A DNA stretch of 64,000 nucleotides from CAZGMJ01 sp964526785 (GCA_964526785.1 CAZGMJ010000006.1:62001-126000); one strand, 5' to 3'. Shown: positions 8,635 to 18,042, counted from the stretch's first letter. Notes: generated by a model not told the origin, from the letters alone. Numbers and translations are program-made.

Positions 8635-9459
8635 AAGAGCCGTTCCTCTAAGTTGCTTACGACTGGGCTCGATCGATTCAATACTTCAGTAGAGTGGTTA
8701 TCGGTGATACTGCGACGGGCGGTTCAGTTTTTCGCCTACTTTGCAGGTCTTTGCGTCCGTAATGGCTTGCATTGTAAGTGTATAATGTGAAAAGGTTTAC
8801 ATTTTCACAATGGGGTCGCGTGGAGTGGTGCGCAGGTACCATCGCATTTTCAATGCATCCGGTGCATGAGTGCCCAAAAGCCCGTCTGATAACGTAGTCC
8901 TTCCTACTGTTAAACATATGCCTATTATCGGACAAAATGCCGTTTTTTGTGCAATGAACCGCACCGAAAACAAGGGGAATTTCTTCGGGGCGGACGGCCC
9001 GCTCTTCAAGTGGTGACAAAAACCGACAGTTTCCGACTTCCTGCGCGCTACGGCTGTGTTTGCAATGTAAAGGTAGCCGGACTCAACACATGTGGGGCAA
9101 CAGTCAAGTAATGCCGGCTGGTTCATACGTCCATAAAGTCTGAGCAAGGGGAATGGGCACTCTGGCAGAGGCAATTTCCGGACTGTAAGAGAATTATGCA
9201 GCACCAGCGGCCGATTTACGTCGTGCGCAACGTCAGCCATTATGCCGGAGGCTTCGTAAGTCTATGTTGCAAAGCAAGTTATGTATTGTGTTTCGTATTT
9301 GCGGTCATGTAGGCATGCGAATTGCTCTGATGTGATACTGATGGTTTGCGCTCCAGGGGCCAGGGCTGTTGGGGATGCCATCTGACAGCAAATAGCTCGC
9401 ATGCAGGTCGCGGGCTCACACGTTTTTGTGCCACCGACGGGGACGGAGTCCGGAAACAT
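8635..9459. other. Divergent intergenic region between the PAS gene and the glycan locus
   Basis: About 825 bases separating minus-strand and plus-strand blocks. It holds the palindromic promoter-like site at 8782-8810. Two longish minus-strand frames (about 113 and 147 codons) have no recognisable content and overlap each other. The promoter of the glycan locus should lie here, roughly 9240-9440, but no pair of hexamers is convincing. Confidence 0.5.
8782..8810 (-). promoter_or_regulatory. Promoter-like site inside a perfect 8-bp palindrome
   Basis: TGTGAAAA (8786-8793) and TTTTCACA (8802-8809) are perfect inverted copies separated by 8 bases. On the minus strand TTGTGA (8805-8810) and CATTAT (8782-8787) are 17 bases apart, a plausible sigma70 pair for the PAS gene with a leader of about 140 bases. 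On the plus strand TATAAT (8781-8786) abuts the same palindrome. The palindrome would suit a dimeric repressor or activator covering the promoter. The symmetry is seen; regulation is inferred. Confidence 0.45.
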
Positions 9460-10437
9460 TTGACCACGCAGGTACGCAACGCGAAACAGCTACGATTCAT
9501 CGCCGTCCCACATGACTACGATTACGTGGGCGTGTATTTGACGAACCGCTGCCATCTCTCGTGTCCATATTGCATCACGAATCACCATGGGGCGTCTTAT
9601 CGCTCGGCCACCATGGCGGAGTTGAGTCCGGAGCAGTGGATTGAGGCCGTCAACCGGCTGGAACTGCCTGCGGGGGTGCCGATTACACTGCAGGGAGGTG
9701 AACCGTTTCTGTATAAAGGCATTTGGGATATTCTGGAAAACGTGCGGCATAAGGTGGATATCCTGACGGCCCTGCCGCCTTTTTTGGAGAAAGAACATTT
9801 CTCGAAACTCAGCACACTGGACTGGAACCGCAGACCCGCGCCGTATCCGACGATCCGGGTGAGTTATCACAAGGGGCAGCACAAATACGAGAGGTTGATC
9901 GAACGGCTTGCGGAGATCAAAGACATCGTCAGCATTGGGTTGTATTACCTGGACCATCCGGCGTATTCAAAGGAGGAGTTCGAGAGAGTCAGGAGTCTCG
10001 CCCAGGAACACGGCGTGGAGTTGAGGAAAAAGGAGTTTCTGGGGAGGTGGAACGGCAGGATGTACGGGACGTATCTGTATGAGGATGCCGCTGTCGGCCA
10101 CAGAATGGGTACGAGGGTGTTGTGCAGGAATACGGTGGTGCCGGTTGCTCCGGACGGGACGATATACCGCTGTCATTCGGATCTGTATTTCGGGCGTAAG
10201 AACCTTTCGCTCGGCAACATCACCGATGACGTGTTCGCATTTCGCGACAACCATTTAGTGTGTGAGAACTACGGGCTTTGCAGCGAATGCGACGTCAAGG
10301 TCAAGACAAACCACGAGCAAGTCTACGGCTACACTTCGGTGGACATCCGTTTCTGTTCAAATGGGGGCGTTCATGAATTCACGGAAGCAAAAGATCCTGA
10401 TCATCAAGGTCGGGTACTCGGAAACGCTCGATCCTGA
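9460..10437 (+). CDS. Radical SAM protein with SPASM-like Cys-rich C-terminus
   Basis: About 325 residues from a TTG start at 9460 (GGAG 11 bases upstream); an ATG at 9346 in frame would add 38 residues that look non-coding. The radical SAM cluster motif NRCHLSCPYC gives Cys31, Cys35 and Cys38, followed by a glycine-rich LQGGEPFL segment. The C-terminal part has further cysteines (LCRN, YRCHSD, VCENYGLCSECD), consistent with an auxiliary iron-sulfur domain of the SPASM type. It is the first gene of the long glycan locus. The next gene starts inside its last 65 bases. The substrate is unknown; relatives modify peptides or sugars. The start codon is the weakest part of this call. Confidence 0.82.
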   Translation: MTTQVRNAKQLRFIAVPHDYDYVGVYLTNRCHLSCPYCITNHHGASYRSATMAELSPEQWIEAVNRLELPAGVPITLQGGEPFLYKGIWDILENVRHKVDILTALPPFLEKEHFSKLSTLDWNRRPAPYPTIRVSYHKGQHKYERLIERLAEIKDIVSIGLYYLDHPAYSKEEFERVRSLAQEHGVELRKKEFLGRWNGRMYGTYLYEDAAVGHRMGTRVLCRNTVVPVAPDGTIYRCHSDLYFGRKNLSLGNITDDVFAFRDNHLVCENYGLCSECDVKVKTNHEQVYGYTSVDIRFCSNGGVHEFTEAKDPDHQGRVLGNARS

Positions 10438-11440
10438 AATCAGCAACATCACCAGTTACGGCGATGTTTTGCGCAGTACGGTTTTGCTGAACCTCTACGA
10501 GGAGGATCATGTTACGTGGCTGGTCGATGAGAAGGCATATCCAATCCTCAAGAACAATACGTATGTAGACCGGGTGTTGATTTATGACTTGACATCGGTG
10601 CTCCAGTTGCGATCAGAGCACTTCGATACGGTCATAAATCTGGAAAAGGTGCCTGGGCTTTGTGCTCTTGCGGATCAGATCACGGCGTGGCGGCGGTATG
10701 GCTTTCGGTTCGATGTCAAGGCCGGCGAGGCGGAGGCTTACGACGGTACGCAAAACGCGCTGTCGGTCTGTCACGACGGGCGAATGAAGCGGCAGAGCCA
10801 GCGTTACTGGCAGGAGCATCTTTTCGAAATGGTCGGTGCGCAGTGGTCGGACGAAGAGTACGTTTTCGGGTACGAAACAGCAGGCGAAGAGCAGTATGAC
10901 GTTGGGCTGAACTATCAGGTGGGCAACAAATGGCCGTCGAAGTGCTGGGCCATGGAGAAATGGGAGCGGCTGAAGAACGAACTGCAAAGCGAATACAGGG
11001 TTTCCTGGCAGCAGGGCCTGGACGACATGGAGCAGTACTTCGACTGGATAGGAAGCTGCCGGCTACTGGTTACGAACGACAGCTTCGGCCTTCATCTGGC
11101 CATCGCGATGAAGAAGAAGGTCGTGGGTATATTCACTTCGACAACGCCCCACGAGACGTACATGTATGGACGCGGGATGATTGTTCTGGCGGGGGATTGT
11201 GCATGTCCGCACGTGCCATGCCATCAGCCGGTTTGTCGGTATGATACGAAGATGTGCGATCCGGCATACGAAGATGTGCACTCAGCGGTTCGACGGCTGT
11301 TGGCGGAGCCGGAGCAGACGCCTGTTTCTGGAGACGTGAAGCGGCTGGAGCGTACGCGTATGCCGTTGAGGGAATTGAAGGTGTCTCGCGAGAACAGCTC
11401 AGGTGCAAGCATGGCCGAAGCCTCGAACGGACCTCTTTGA
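10373..11440 (+). CDS. Glycosyltransferase family 9-like protein
   Basis: About 355 residues from ATG 10373 (GGGGG just upstream). The start MNSRKQKILIIKVGYSETLD and the C-terminal half with VTNDSFGLHLAIAMKKKVVGIF match heptosyltransferase-type (GT9) proteins, where the second stretch lines the nucleotide-sugar site. A Cys-rich stretch, DCACPHVPCHQPVCRYDTKMC, follows, a feature seen in several GT9 relatives. It would add a sugar from a nucleotide donor on the cytoplasmic face of the membrane. Overlaps the preceding radical SAM gene by 65 bases, more than usual for coupling but both frames read as real protein. Confidence 0.75.
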   Translation: MNSRKQKILIIKVGYSETLDPEISNITSYGDVLRSTVLLNLYEEDHVTWLVDEKAYPILKNNTYVDRVLIYDLTSVLQLRSEHFDTVINLEKVPGLCALADQITAWRRYGFRFDVKAGEAEAYDGTQNALSVCHDGRMKRQSQRYWQEHLFEMVGAQWSDEEYVFGYETAGEEQYDVGLNYQVGNKWPSKCWAMEKWERLKNELQSEYRVSWQQGLDDMEQYFDWIGSCRLLVTNDSFGLHLAIAMKKKVVGIFTSTTPHETYMYGRGMIVLAGDCACPHVPCHQPVCRYDTKMCDPAYEDVHSAVRRLLAEPEQTPVSGDVKRLERTRMPLRELKVSRENSSGASMAEASNGPL

Positions 11441-11476
11441 TTCAAGAGCGAAGGAAGAAGAGGGCGAACCGGGAAA

Positions 11477-12559
11477 ATGGACAATCACACAGCAGACAAA
11501 TATCGGATAGACAGCCACAAACTCATCTACCACGTGAATCGTGTCCATGACTGGTTGGAAGGAAGGACGATCTACCCAGTCTACATGGAGGTGAGTCCTT
11601 CCGGAGCGTGTAACCATCGGTGTGTGTACTGCGCTTTGGATTTCATGGAATATCAGTCACGATTTTTAGATACAGGCGTGCTCAAGGAGAGGCTTTCGGA
11701 ACTTGTCGCACTGGGACTTAAGAGCGTTATGTATGCCGGTGAGGGTGAACCGCTGTTGCACAAGGATCTTCCCGAGATTGTGCGACACACTGCGAAGTGC
11801 GGCATCAGTGCTGCTATCACGACGAATGCTGTGCTGCTCAAGCCTGACAAGGCGGTGGAAATCCTGCCTTGTGCGGAATGGATCAAGGTGAGCATAAATG
11901 CCGGCACGGCCAAGACGTATGCGAAGATACACCGCACAAATGAGGATGACTTCGCGAGAGTAATCGCCAACATGCGCGATGCAGTGCGACTTCGCGAAGA
12001 GCAGAATTGCAAATGCGCCCTGGGCGGCCAGCTGCTTCTCTTGCCCGAGAACCACCGAGAGGTCGTTGAACTGGCTTGCAGGCTGCGTGATATCGGGGTC
12101 GATTATCTGGTTGTGAAGCCCTACTCGCAGCACCCGCAGAGTCTTACGCACGAATATGAGGATATCAGGTACGCGGAATACGTGCACCTTGCCGAAGAGT
12201 TAAGGCAATTGGAGTCACGCGATTTCAGTGTTGTGTTTCGCGTTCGGGCCATGCAGAAGTGGGACGAGGCGGAACGCAACTATGAGCGGTGTCTGGCTTT
12301 GCCTTTCTGGTCGTACGTCGACGCTGGCGGGAATGTGTGGGGCTGCAGCATGTATCTTGGCGATGAGCGTTTTGCGTACGGCAACATCTATGAAGCGAGT
12401 TTCCGGGATATATGGGAAGGGCAGCGGCGACTGGAGTCCCTGCGATGGGTGGAGAACGAGATGGATGTTTCGGAGTGCAGGGTGAATTGTCGGATGGATA
12501 ATATCAACCGCTATCTGTGGGAACTGCGGTGTCCCATCGAGCATGTGAATTTTATATGA
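11477..12559 (+). CDS. Radical SAM/SPASM protein
   Basis: 360 residues. The cluster motif ACNHRCVYCAL places Cys45, Cys49 and Cys52; GEGEPLLHKD follows as the usual GGE-like motif. The C-terminal third contains CLALPFWSYVDAGGNVWGC and later SECRVNC, the pattern of SPASM domains, including the GNI.E.SF..IW segment (GNIYEASFRDIWEG). SPASM enzymes generally modify peptides, but several act in carbohydrate clusters. The stop overlaps the ATG of the transketolase subunit gene (ATGA), tying it to a sugar pathway. Its substrate cannot be read from the sequence. Confidence 0.88.
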   Translation: MDNHTADKYRIDSHKLIYHVNRVHDWLEGRTIYPVYMEVSPSGACNHRCVYCALDFMEYQSRFLDTGVLKERLSELVALGLKSVMYAGEGEPLLHKDLPEIVRHTAKCGISAAITTNAVLLKPDKAVEILPCAEWIKVSINAGTAKTYAKIHRTNEDDFARVIANMRDAVRLREEQNCKCALGGQLLLLPENHREVVELACRLRDIGVDYLVVKPYSQHPQSLTHEYEDIRYAEYVHLAEELRQLESRDFSVVFRVRAMQKWDEAERNYERCLALPFWSYVDAGGNVWGCSMYLGDERFAYGNIYEASFRDIWEGQRRLESLRWVENEMDVSECRVNCRMDNINRYLWELRCPIEHVNFI

Positions 12560-13365
12560 GCGTCGAACAGAAAATGCCTGTCAATCAGATTCAGGACGCA
12601 GCTGTCGATATCAGGCGGAAGATCGTAGAAGTCGCACATCGGTGTGGCTGTCCCCATGTTGGCTCGGCATTGTCCTGCGTGGACATACTGTCTGTATTGT
12701 ACTTTGATGTAATGAATCTCGACCCCTGGGACCAGCGGGACATATTCATACTGAGCAAGGGGCATGCATCGCTGGCCTTGTGTTGCGCTTTGACTCGGCG
12801 GGGGATCATAGACGAGGATGTGCTCGATGGCTACTTCACCAATGACGGGACTCTGCCGGCACATCTGGACATGTTTGCAGCCAAGGGCATAGAAGCTTCG
12901 ACGGGAGCACTGGGACATGGCTTCAACATTGGCCTGGGTATGGCGTTTGGCTTCAAGAAGAAGGGAGCCTCAAGGCGCGTGTTCACTGTCATTGGCGACG
13001 GTGAATCTCAGGAGGGGTCTGTCTGGGAGGGGGCGTTGTTTGCTCCGAAGCTCGGGTTGGATAATTTTACCGCCATAATGGATTACAACAATCTCCAGGG
13101 GTACGGCAGGGCACGTGATCTGTGCGAGTTCGAGCCTATTGCGGCGAAGTGGGAGGCCTTCGGATGGTGCGTTGCAGAGGTCGACGGCCATGATGTTGCG
13201 GAAATGCGTGATGCTCTTATACGGCATTCAGAAGGCAAGCCCAAGATCGTTATAGCCCACACTGTCAAGGGCAAGGGCGTTTCATTTATGGAAGATCGGC
13301 TGGAGTGGCATTATTACATCGTTAATGACGAGCATCGGGCGGAGGCGCTGGCTCAATTGTCATGA
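12556..13365 (+). CDS. Transketolase-like N-terminal (TPP-binding) subunit, pair 1
   Basis: 269 residues, half the length of a full transketolase. The thiamine diphosphate motif starts at Gly147 (GDGESQEG) and closes at DYNN about 28 residues later. HVGSALS, LSKGHAS and GHGFNIGLG are conserved N-domain motifs of split transketolases. ATG 12556 overlaps the previous stop by four bases, and the last four bases overlap the C-terminal subunit gene, as expected for a two-subunit enzyme. The enzyme would transfer a two-carbon ketol unit between sugar phosphates. A second, clearly different pair lies at 23279-25077, so this one is probably specialised for the glycan pathway. Confidence 0.9.
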   Translation: MSVEQKMPVNQIQDAAVDIRRKIVEVAHRCGCPHVGSALSCVDILSVLYFDVMNLDPWDQRDIFILSKGHASLALCCALTRRGIIDEDVLDGYFTNDGTLPAHLDMFAAKGIEASTGALGHGFNIGLGMAFGFKKKGASRRVFTVIGDGESQEGSVWEGALFAPKLGLDNFTAIMDYNNLQGYGRARDLCEFEPIAAKWEAFGWCVAEVDGHDVAEMRDALIRHSEGKPKIVIAHTVKGKGVSFMEDRLEWHYYIVNDEHRAEALAQLS

Positions 13366-14327
13366 GAAATACGTTCATCAATACCATCATTGACCTGACC
13401 AAAGACCGCGACGATGTCTTGGTACTTAGCGGGGACGCCGGGCTTGGGGTGTTTGACTCGTTTCAGCAGGGGAGGTCCGAGCGGTTTCTGAATATGGGTG
13501 TTGCGGAGCAAAACATGGCGGGCTTTGCGGCGGGCCTGACGATGGCCGGCTTCAAGGTTTGCATGTACAACATCACGCCATTTGTCCTGTACAGATGCTA
13601 CGAGCAGATACGCAACGACATTTGCTATCAGCGGCTTGGTGTTATCATGGTCGGCATCGGGAGCGGCGTCACATATGCTCCTGCGGGCATGACGCATTAT
13701 TCGGTGGAAGATATTGGGATTGCGAGGACGCTGCCGAATTTGCAGGTGCTTTCGCCGATAGACCCGATTGAAGCTCGGGCAGTCGCGAAGTACGCGCTGG
13801 ATGTTGATTCTCCCGTCTACGTAAGGCTCGCCAAGCGCGGGGAGCCTAACATTCACAGAGATGAGCAAGTCGATGTCACGAGCCCGCATGTTGTTGAGGA
13901 AGGAGAGGGCATAGCGATTGTGTTCCACGGATCGATCGGGGTCGAAGTGTTACGCGCGCGAGCGAGGCTCGCAGAAGAAGGCGTCTTTCCAAGGCTGATT
14001 TCACTGCCGATGGTACAGCCTGTGCCCTTCGACAGACTTGGGGAGATGCTTTGCGACGTGAAACATGTTGTATCTGTTGAGGAGCATTTTCTGGGTTGCG
14101 GCCTGGGTAGTGCGTTGTTGCAGGAGTATGTCAGGAGTGAGCCTTCGTGGAGGCTGCATACCCTTGGTATTGGGGATGCGTTTATCCATGAGGTTAAAAC
14201 GTGCGAAGGGATGAGAGACCACTTTGGTATCTCGGGCGAGAGAATAGCCACTTTTGTTAGGGGAATTGTCGATGGCGGTGCAAGTTGCAGCGGTGCGGCC
14301 TCTGAATGTCATAACGCCTTTGCATAA
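13362..14327 (+). CDS. Transketolase-like C-terminal (Pyr) subunit, pair 1
   Basis: 321 residues. Contains the catalytic glutamate region MGVAEQNMAGFAAGLTMAG, which activates the thiamine ring, then the central GVTYAPAGMTHYSVEDIGI stretch and a C-terminal transketolase domain with VSVEEHFLGCGLGS. It forms one enzyme with the preceding gene. The last 56 bases overlap the methyltransferase gene that follows. Compared with pair 2 (24085-25077), the loop after the catalytic Glu and the donor-site loop differ, so the two enzymes probably accept different sugars. Confidence 0.9.
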   Translation: MRNTFINTIIDLTKDRDDVLVLSGDAGLGVFDSFQQGRSERFLNMGVAEQNMAGFAAGLTMAGFKVCMYNITPFVLYRCYEQIRNDICYQRLGVIMVGIGSGVTYAPAGMTHYSVEDIGIARTLPNLQVLSPIDPIEARAVAKYALDVDSPVYVRLAKRGEPNIHRDEQVDVTSPHVVEEGEGIAIVFHGSIGVEVLRARARLAEEGVFPRLISLPMVQPVPFDRLGEMLCDVKHVVSVEEHFLGCGLGSALLQEYVRSEPSWRLHTLGIGDAFIHEVKTCEGMRDHFGISGERIATFVRGIVDGGASCSGAASECHNAFA

Positions 14328-14952
14328 GACGACGCAGCGCGACTATATCGGGCGCATGGTGGACGATAAGGTCGCCTGCATGAAGGTGGCACGCGCTTAC
14401 GGCTTCGACTTCTGGGACGGAAAGCGCAGATACGGCTACGGCGGCTATCGATATGATGGGCGTTGGGCGACTGTTGCAGAGACGCTCATAGAACATTATG
14501 ACTTACCTTCTGATGCGAGAATTCTCGATGTCGGTTGCGGCAAGGCCTTTCTGCTCCATGAGTTTAAACAGTTGCTTCCGGAGGCGTTTGTCGCAGGATT
14601 TGATGTTTCCCAATATGCGATTGAGCGTGCGAAGGAGACTGTCAGGGATGCGTTGTTTGTGCACGATGCAGAAGATTTGCTGCCATATGAGGACGATGAG
14701 TTCGACCTTGTGATCTCTCTGACTACGCTTCACAACCTCCAGATCGGGGGGCTGAAGTCGGCGTTGGGAGAGATCGAGCGGGTCGGAAAGAACAAGTATG
14801 TTGTTGTCGAGAGCTATCGTGATGAGCTGGAGCTGTTCAACCTGCAATGTTGGGCGTTGACCTGCGAGATGTTTTTGCGGCCGGAGGAGTGGGTGTGGCT
14901 GTTCGAGGAATTTGGGTATACGGGCGATTATGAGTTCATCTACTTTGAGTAA
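14272..14952 (+). CDS. Class I SAM-dependent methyltransferase
   Basis: 226 residues from ATG 14272, which has AGGGG 8 bases upstream; a TTG at 14254 is possible but less likely. Motif I ILDVGCGKAFLLHEF binds S-adenosylmethionine, followed by AGFDVSQYAIERA and the post-motif DLVISLTTLHNL. The N-terminal segment (about 60 residues, aromatic and basic) is not part of the fold and may bind the acceptor. It sits between the first split transketolase and a radical SAM gene, overlapping both, so a sugar or glycan is the likely acceptor. The specific position methylated cannot be inferred. Confidence 0.85.
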   Translation: MAVQVAAVRPLNVITPLHKTTQRDYIGRMVDDKVACMKVARAYGFDFWDGKRRYGYGGYRYDGRWATVAETLIEHYDLPSDARILDVGCGKAFLLHEFKQLLPEAFVAGFDVSQYAIERAKETVRDALFVHDAEDLLPYEDDEFDLVISLTTLHNLQIGGLKSALGEIERVGKNKYVVVESYRDELELFNLQCWALTCEMFLRPEEWVWLFEEFGYTGDYEFIYFE

Positions 14953-16045
14953 CAATGTTGAGGCCGGGGCCGCGAGGGGGCTTCTCTACACAAAGATGAA
15001 GGTCTTCCATTACAAAGAGAAGATTGACTCTCTGCCCCGAGATGTCGATGACATACTGGCGCCGATCCACATTCGCATCAAGCCGACGAATGTCTGCTGT
15101 CATAGCTGCACGTATTGTGCGTACCGGTGTGAGGATCTGCAACTCGGAAAAGACATGGTCGTCCGGGATTCGATCCCTCAGGCCAAGATGATGGAGATTC
15201 TGGAAGACATCATCGATATGGGAGTCAAGGCTGTGACGTTCAGCGGAGGCGGCGAACCGTTTTGCTACACGTACTTGTTCGATGCGATACACCGGTTGGC
15301 TCAGTCGCCTGTTAAGTTTGCGGCGCTGACTAATGGCGCGCTGGTGAAGGGTGAAATCGCTGAATTCTTCGCCCACCATGGAACGTGGCTGCGTTTTTCC
15401 ATAGACGGCTGGGACGGTGCGAGTTACGCCGAATACAGGAGCGTGGGAGGGGATGAATTCGAGAAGGTCATCACAAACATTCGTGAGTTCAAGAGATTCG
15501 GAGGGTCCTGCCTGTTAGGTGTCTCGATTATTGTAGATCATCGCAACGCACTTCACATTTTTGATTTGATCGGCCTTCTGCGGGATATCGGGGCCGACAG
15601 CGTGAAAATCTCGCCGTGCATCGTGAGTAACAGCGGTGCTGCGAACAATGAGTATCACCGGGACTTCTTCCAGGTAGTGAGAGAACAGATTGCTCGTGCG
15701 GAGAGTGAGATAGCCAGCGATGATTTCGAGATCTTCGATGCATATCACGAGCAGCTCGAGACCTTTGAGAAGCCTTATAGGTGGTGTCCCTATCTTCAAA
15801 TGCTGCCGGTTATCGGGGCTGATATGAAGATCTATCCGTGTCAGGACAAAGCGTACAACTTGGACGGGGGATTAATTGGCTCGATAGTAGGCCGGAGTTT
15901 CAAAGAGTTCTGGTTCTCTGACAAAAGCAAGTTCTTCAGGATAGACCCATCGGTGAGCTGCAATCATCATTGTGTTGCAGATGCCAAGAACAGGCGGGTT
16001 TTCGAATATCTCGATGCCGATCCGGAGCACCTTGGATTTGTATAG
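14930..16045 (+). CDS. Radical SAM/SPASM protein
   Basis: About 371 residues from ATG 14930; ATG 14996 (MKVFHYKEKID...) is a reasonable alternative start. The motif NVCCHSCTYCAYRC provides the radical SAM cysteines (C56, C60, C63 from the first start). FSGGGEPFCY is the SAM-binding GGE-type motif. The C-terminal region has WCPYLQMLPVIGADMKIYPC and SCNHHC, matching a SPASM-type auxiliary cluster domain. It overlaps the methyltransferase gene by 23 bases. It differs clearly from the other two SPASM proteins of the locus, so these are not recent copies. Confidence 0.87.
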   Translation: MSSSTLSNNVEAGAARGLLYTKMKVFHYKEKIDSLPRDVDDILAPIHIRIKPTNVCCHSCTYCAYRCEDLQLGKDMVVRDSIPQAKMMEILEDIIDMGVKAVTFSGGGEPFCYTYLFDAIHRLAQSPVKFAALTNGALVKGEIAEFFAHHGTWLRFSIDGWDGASYAEYRSVGGDEFEKVITNIREFKRFGGSCLLGVSIIVDHRNALHIFDLIGLLRDIGADSVKISPCIVSNSGAANNEYHRDFFQVVREQIARAESEIASDDFEIFDAYHEQLETFEKPYRWCPYLQMLPVIGADMKIYPCQDKAYNLDGGLIGSIVGRSFKEFWFSDKSKFFRIDPSVSCNHHCVADAKNRRVFEYLDADPEHLGFV

Positions 16046-16079
16046 CAGTGTGTCAGACGCATATCGATTGAAAGTGTCA

Positions 16080-16997
16080 ATGCAGGATAGATACCTGATA
16101 GTAGGAGTTGATGGCCTCATAGGACGCGCGCTGCGTGAGCATTTGCGCGAATTAAGGAGAGAAGTCGTCTGTACCACGAGGCGAGAGGGGAATGCACGCG
16201 ATGGGGCGGTATACTTGGATATAGCGGATGCTGTAGAGGATTGGGATTGCCCCGACGGTATCGACGTAGCTGTCATCTGTGCATCTGTGAGCAATTTGAG
16301 AGAATGTAAAGAGAACCCAGTTGAGAGCGCCCGCGTTAATGTCGAGGGTGTTGTGGAAGTGGCACATAGGCTGGCGGCAAGGGGGGTATTCATTGTATTT
16401 CTTTCGAGTAGCCAGGTATTCGATGGGACCAGTCCCTTGCGGAAGGCGGATGAGGCCCGCTGCCCTGTTACTGAGTATGGAAGGCAGAAGGCCGCGGCCG
16501 AGTGCAGGATTGAAGAGCTTGGCGAGCGTGCGGCGATTGTGCGTATGACGAAGATAGTCGATTCGAGTTGGCCGCTGTTGGCTCAATGGCGAGAGGATCT
16601 GCTTGCGGGCCGGGCTGTTCATCCATTCGCCGATATGGTGTTTTCTCCGGTGTCTCTGTCTTTTGCGACTTCGGCAATCTGCCGGGTGGCGGAAGACCGT
16701 CTCACAGGAATTACGCAGGTCTCAGGAAAAACGGATATCTCCTATGCTCAGGCTGCGTACAGGATCGCTGAGGTCCTGGGTGTTGATCCATCTCTTGTGC
16801 AGCCAATTCGAACGTGTCAATCGGATGTGTATAGTGAGCCGCTTGTGCGACACACGACATTGGACATGGGCCGCCTGCAGGCGACACTTGGCATTGAGCC
16901 GCCTGATGCATTGGAAACGGTGGAAGCGGCGCTTATGACTTCACAAGCCCCTTCGGAAGGCCTAGAGTCCCTCGCGGGCATATTTGGTAGAAATTAG
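16080..16997 (+). CDS. NAD-dependent sugar epimerase/reductase (RmlD-like SDR)
   Basis: 305 residues from ATG 16080 (an earlier in-frame ATG lies inside the previous gene). The N-terminus YLIVGVDGLIGRALREHL is a Rossmann NAD(P) site of the GxxGxxG type. The pair SSSQVFDG and TEYGRQKAAAE gives the Ser, Tyr and Lys of extended short-chain dehydrogenases, and the overall pattern resembles dTDP-4-dehydrorhamnose reductases. It would reduce or epimerise a nucleotide-sugar for the glycan. No rhamnose genes RmlA, B or C are in the window, so the substrate is probably another 4-keto sugar. Confidence 0.8.
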   Translation: MQDRYLIVGVDGLIGRALREHLRELRREVVCTTRREGNARDGAVYLDIADAVEDWDCPDGIDVAVICASVSNLRECKENPVESARVNVEGVVEVAHRLAARGVFIVFLSSSQVFDGTSPLRKADEARCPVTEYGRQKAAAECRIEELGERAAIVRMTKIVDSSWPLLAQWREDLLAGRAVHPFADMVFSPVSLSFATSAICRVAEDRLTGITQVSGKTDISYAQAAYRIAEVLGVDPSLVQPIRTCQSDVYSEPLVRHTTLDMGRLQATLGIEPPDALETVEAALMTSQAPSEGLESLAGIFGRN

Positions 16998-18029
16998 ATG
17001 GACATGAGTCAGACGATCAAGCCGAAGGTTGCCGTTCTTGTGGTTGGGACGTATCGGGAGATCGAGTTTCTTCTGAGGCTGTTTCCCTATATGGCGGGTG
17101 ATGTGGATTACGATCTCTTCTGTGTGCTGCGCCATGTCTACACTGGTGAGAAGGGGCGGACCGGGGCAACGGAAGTTGACTTCGATGTCAGATCTCTCGT
17201 CGATCATCTGGATGGGGACGTGTACCTATGTGAATTACCATGTATCGATCCTGAGACGGTCAAGGCCAGATATCTTATCCCGGTCGGACCTACGGATGAG
17301 CAGAGAGAGTGTGGCCAGCTAAGCATGTTTCACGGGGTGTTTGCCGCGGTCTCGTTGCTGAAGTCCGCGATGCGCCCATACAGCCACGTGATGAAGACAC
17401 GCACAGACTATCTGCCCTGGGTTGCACCCTGGGTGGACGGCATGATCGAGCTGTATGATCAGTCGGGTGGGAAGATCATCGTCGACGGCTGCATGACGAA
17501 ACCCCAGCGTTATCCGGATCGCCTTGACATACCCTGGCAGGGCTCGCTGTGCGATGTCTTTTGTTTCACATCGTACGAGCAATTCCTGAGCCTCTGGGAT
17601 TTCGAGGACATTTTACAGAAGGTCTGGACCGGGATCGCTGAGACAACATTGTTTCGAGCCGCCATGGCCCGATTTCTTGGCGACGATCGCCAAAGTCCGA
17701 GGCGAAACAACAGCTTTCTTCAAAAGTACTTCATCTGGGAGCCGAACGAGACCAAGCAGTCGTTTCATTTGCTGCGAGAGGGGATTCTGCCGGCGGAAGT
17801 CAAGGAGACAATTGTGAATCTGCTCGAGGAAGGCAGTGTTGCTCGGGACCTGGTAAACAAACTGCTGAGGACAAGCTATGATTTCATTATCTTGCAGGCG
17901 GACGAAGGAAGGATAAGAGAAGCGTTGACGGACTGCTTCGATCAATCGGCAGCGGACGAGTACCTGGGTAGCTGCCGTGAGGCAAGAGCAAACCTTGCTT
18001 CGGCATGTCCGCACAAGGTTTTGGTATGA
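16998..18029 (+). CDS. Polysaccharide-locus protein, possible WavE-like glycosyltransferase
   Basis: 343 residues, starting one base after the previous stop. VAVLVVGTYREIEFLLRLF at the start and HVMKTRTDYLPW in the middle recall the WavE family of lipopolysaccharide core proteins, in which a K.R.D motif follows a Rossmann-like half. There is no signal peptide or membrane segment. The locus context supports a glycosyltransferase role, but the match is by pattern only and another GT-A-like family is possible. Confidence 0.5.
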   Translation: MDMSQTIKPKVAVLVVGTYREIEFLLRLFPYMAGDVDYDLFCVLRHVYTGEKGRTGATEVDFDVRSLVDHLDGDVYLCELPCIDPETVKARYLIPVGPTDEQRECGQLSMFHGVFAAVSLLKSAMRPYSHVMKTRTDYLPWVAPWVDGMIELYDQSGGKIIVDGCMTKPQRYPDRLDIPWQGSLCDVFCFTSYEQFLSLWDFEDILQKVWTGIAETTLFRAAMARFLGDDRQSPRRNNSFLQKYFIWEPNETKQSFHLLREGILPAEVKETIVNLLEEGSVARDLVNKLLRTSYDFIILQADEGRIREALTDCFDQSAADEYLGSCREARANLASACPHKVLV

Positions 18030-18042
18030 GGATGTGAAAGCA

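Noticed and set aside
8797..9240. 147-codon minus-strand frame in the divergent region
   Set aside because: Low-quality composition, no ribosome-binding site, overlaps another frame of equal length.
9346..9459. ATG start at 9346 for the first radical SAM protein
   Set aside because: The 38 extra residues are Cys-, Gly- and Arg-rich and not like radical SAM leaders; the TTG at 9460 fits better, although uncertain.
10373..10437. 65-base overlap between the first radical SAM gene and the GT9-like gene, possible frameshift
   Set aside because: Both reading frames give sensible protein up to the ends, and a start with GGGGG upstream exists; I see no sign that the two should be one protein.
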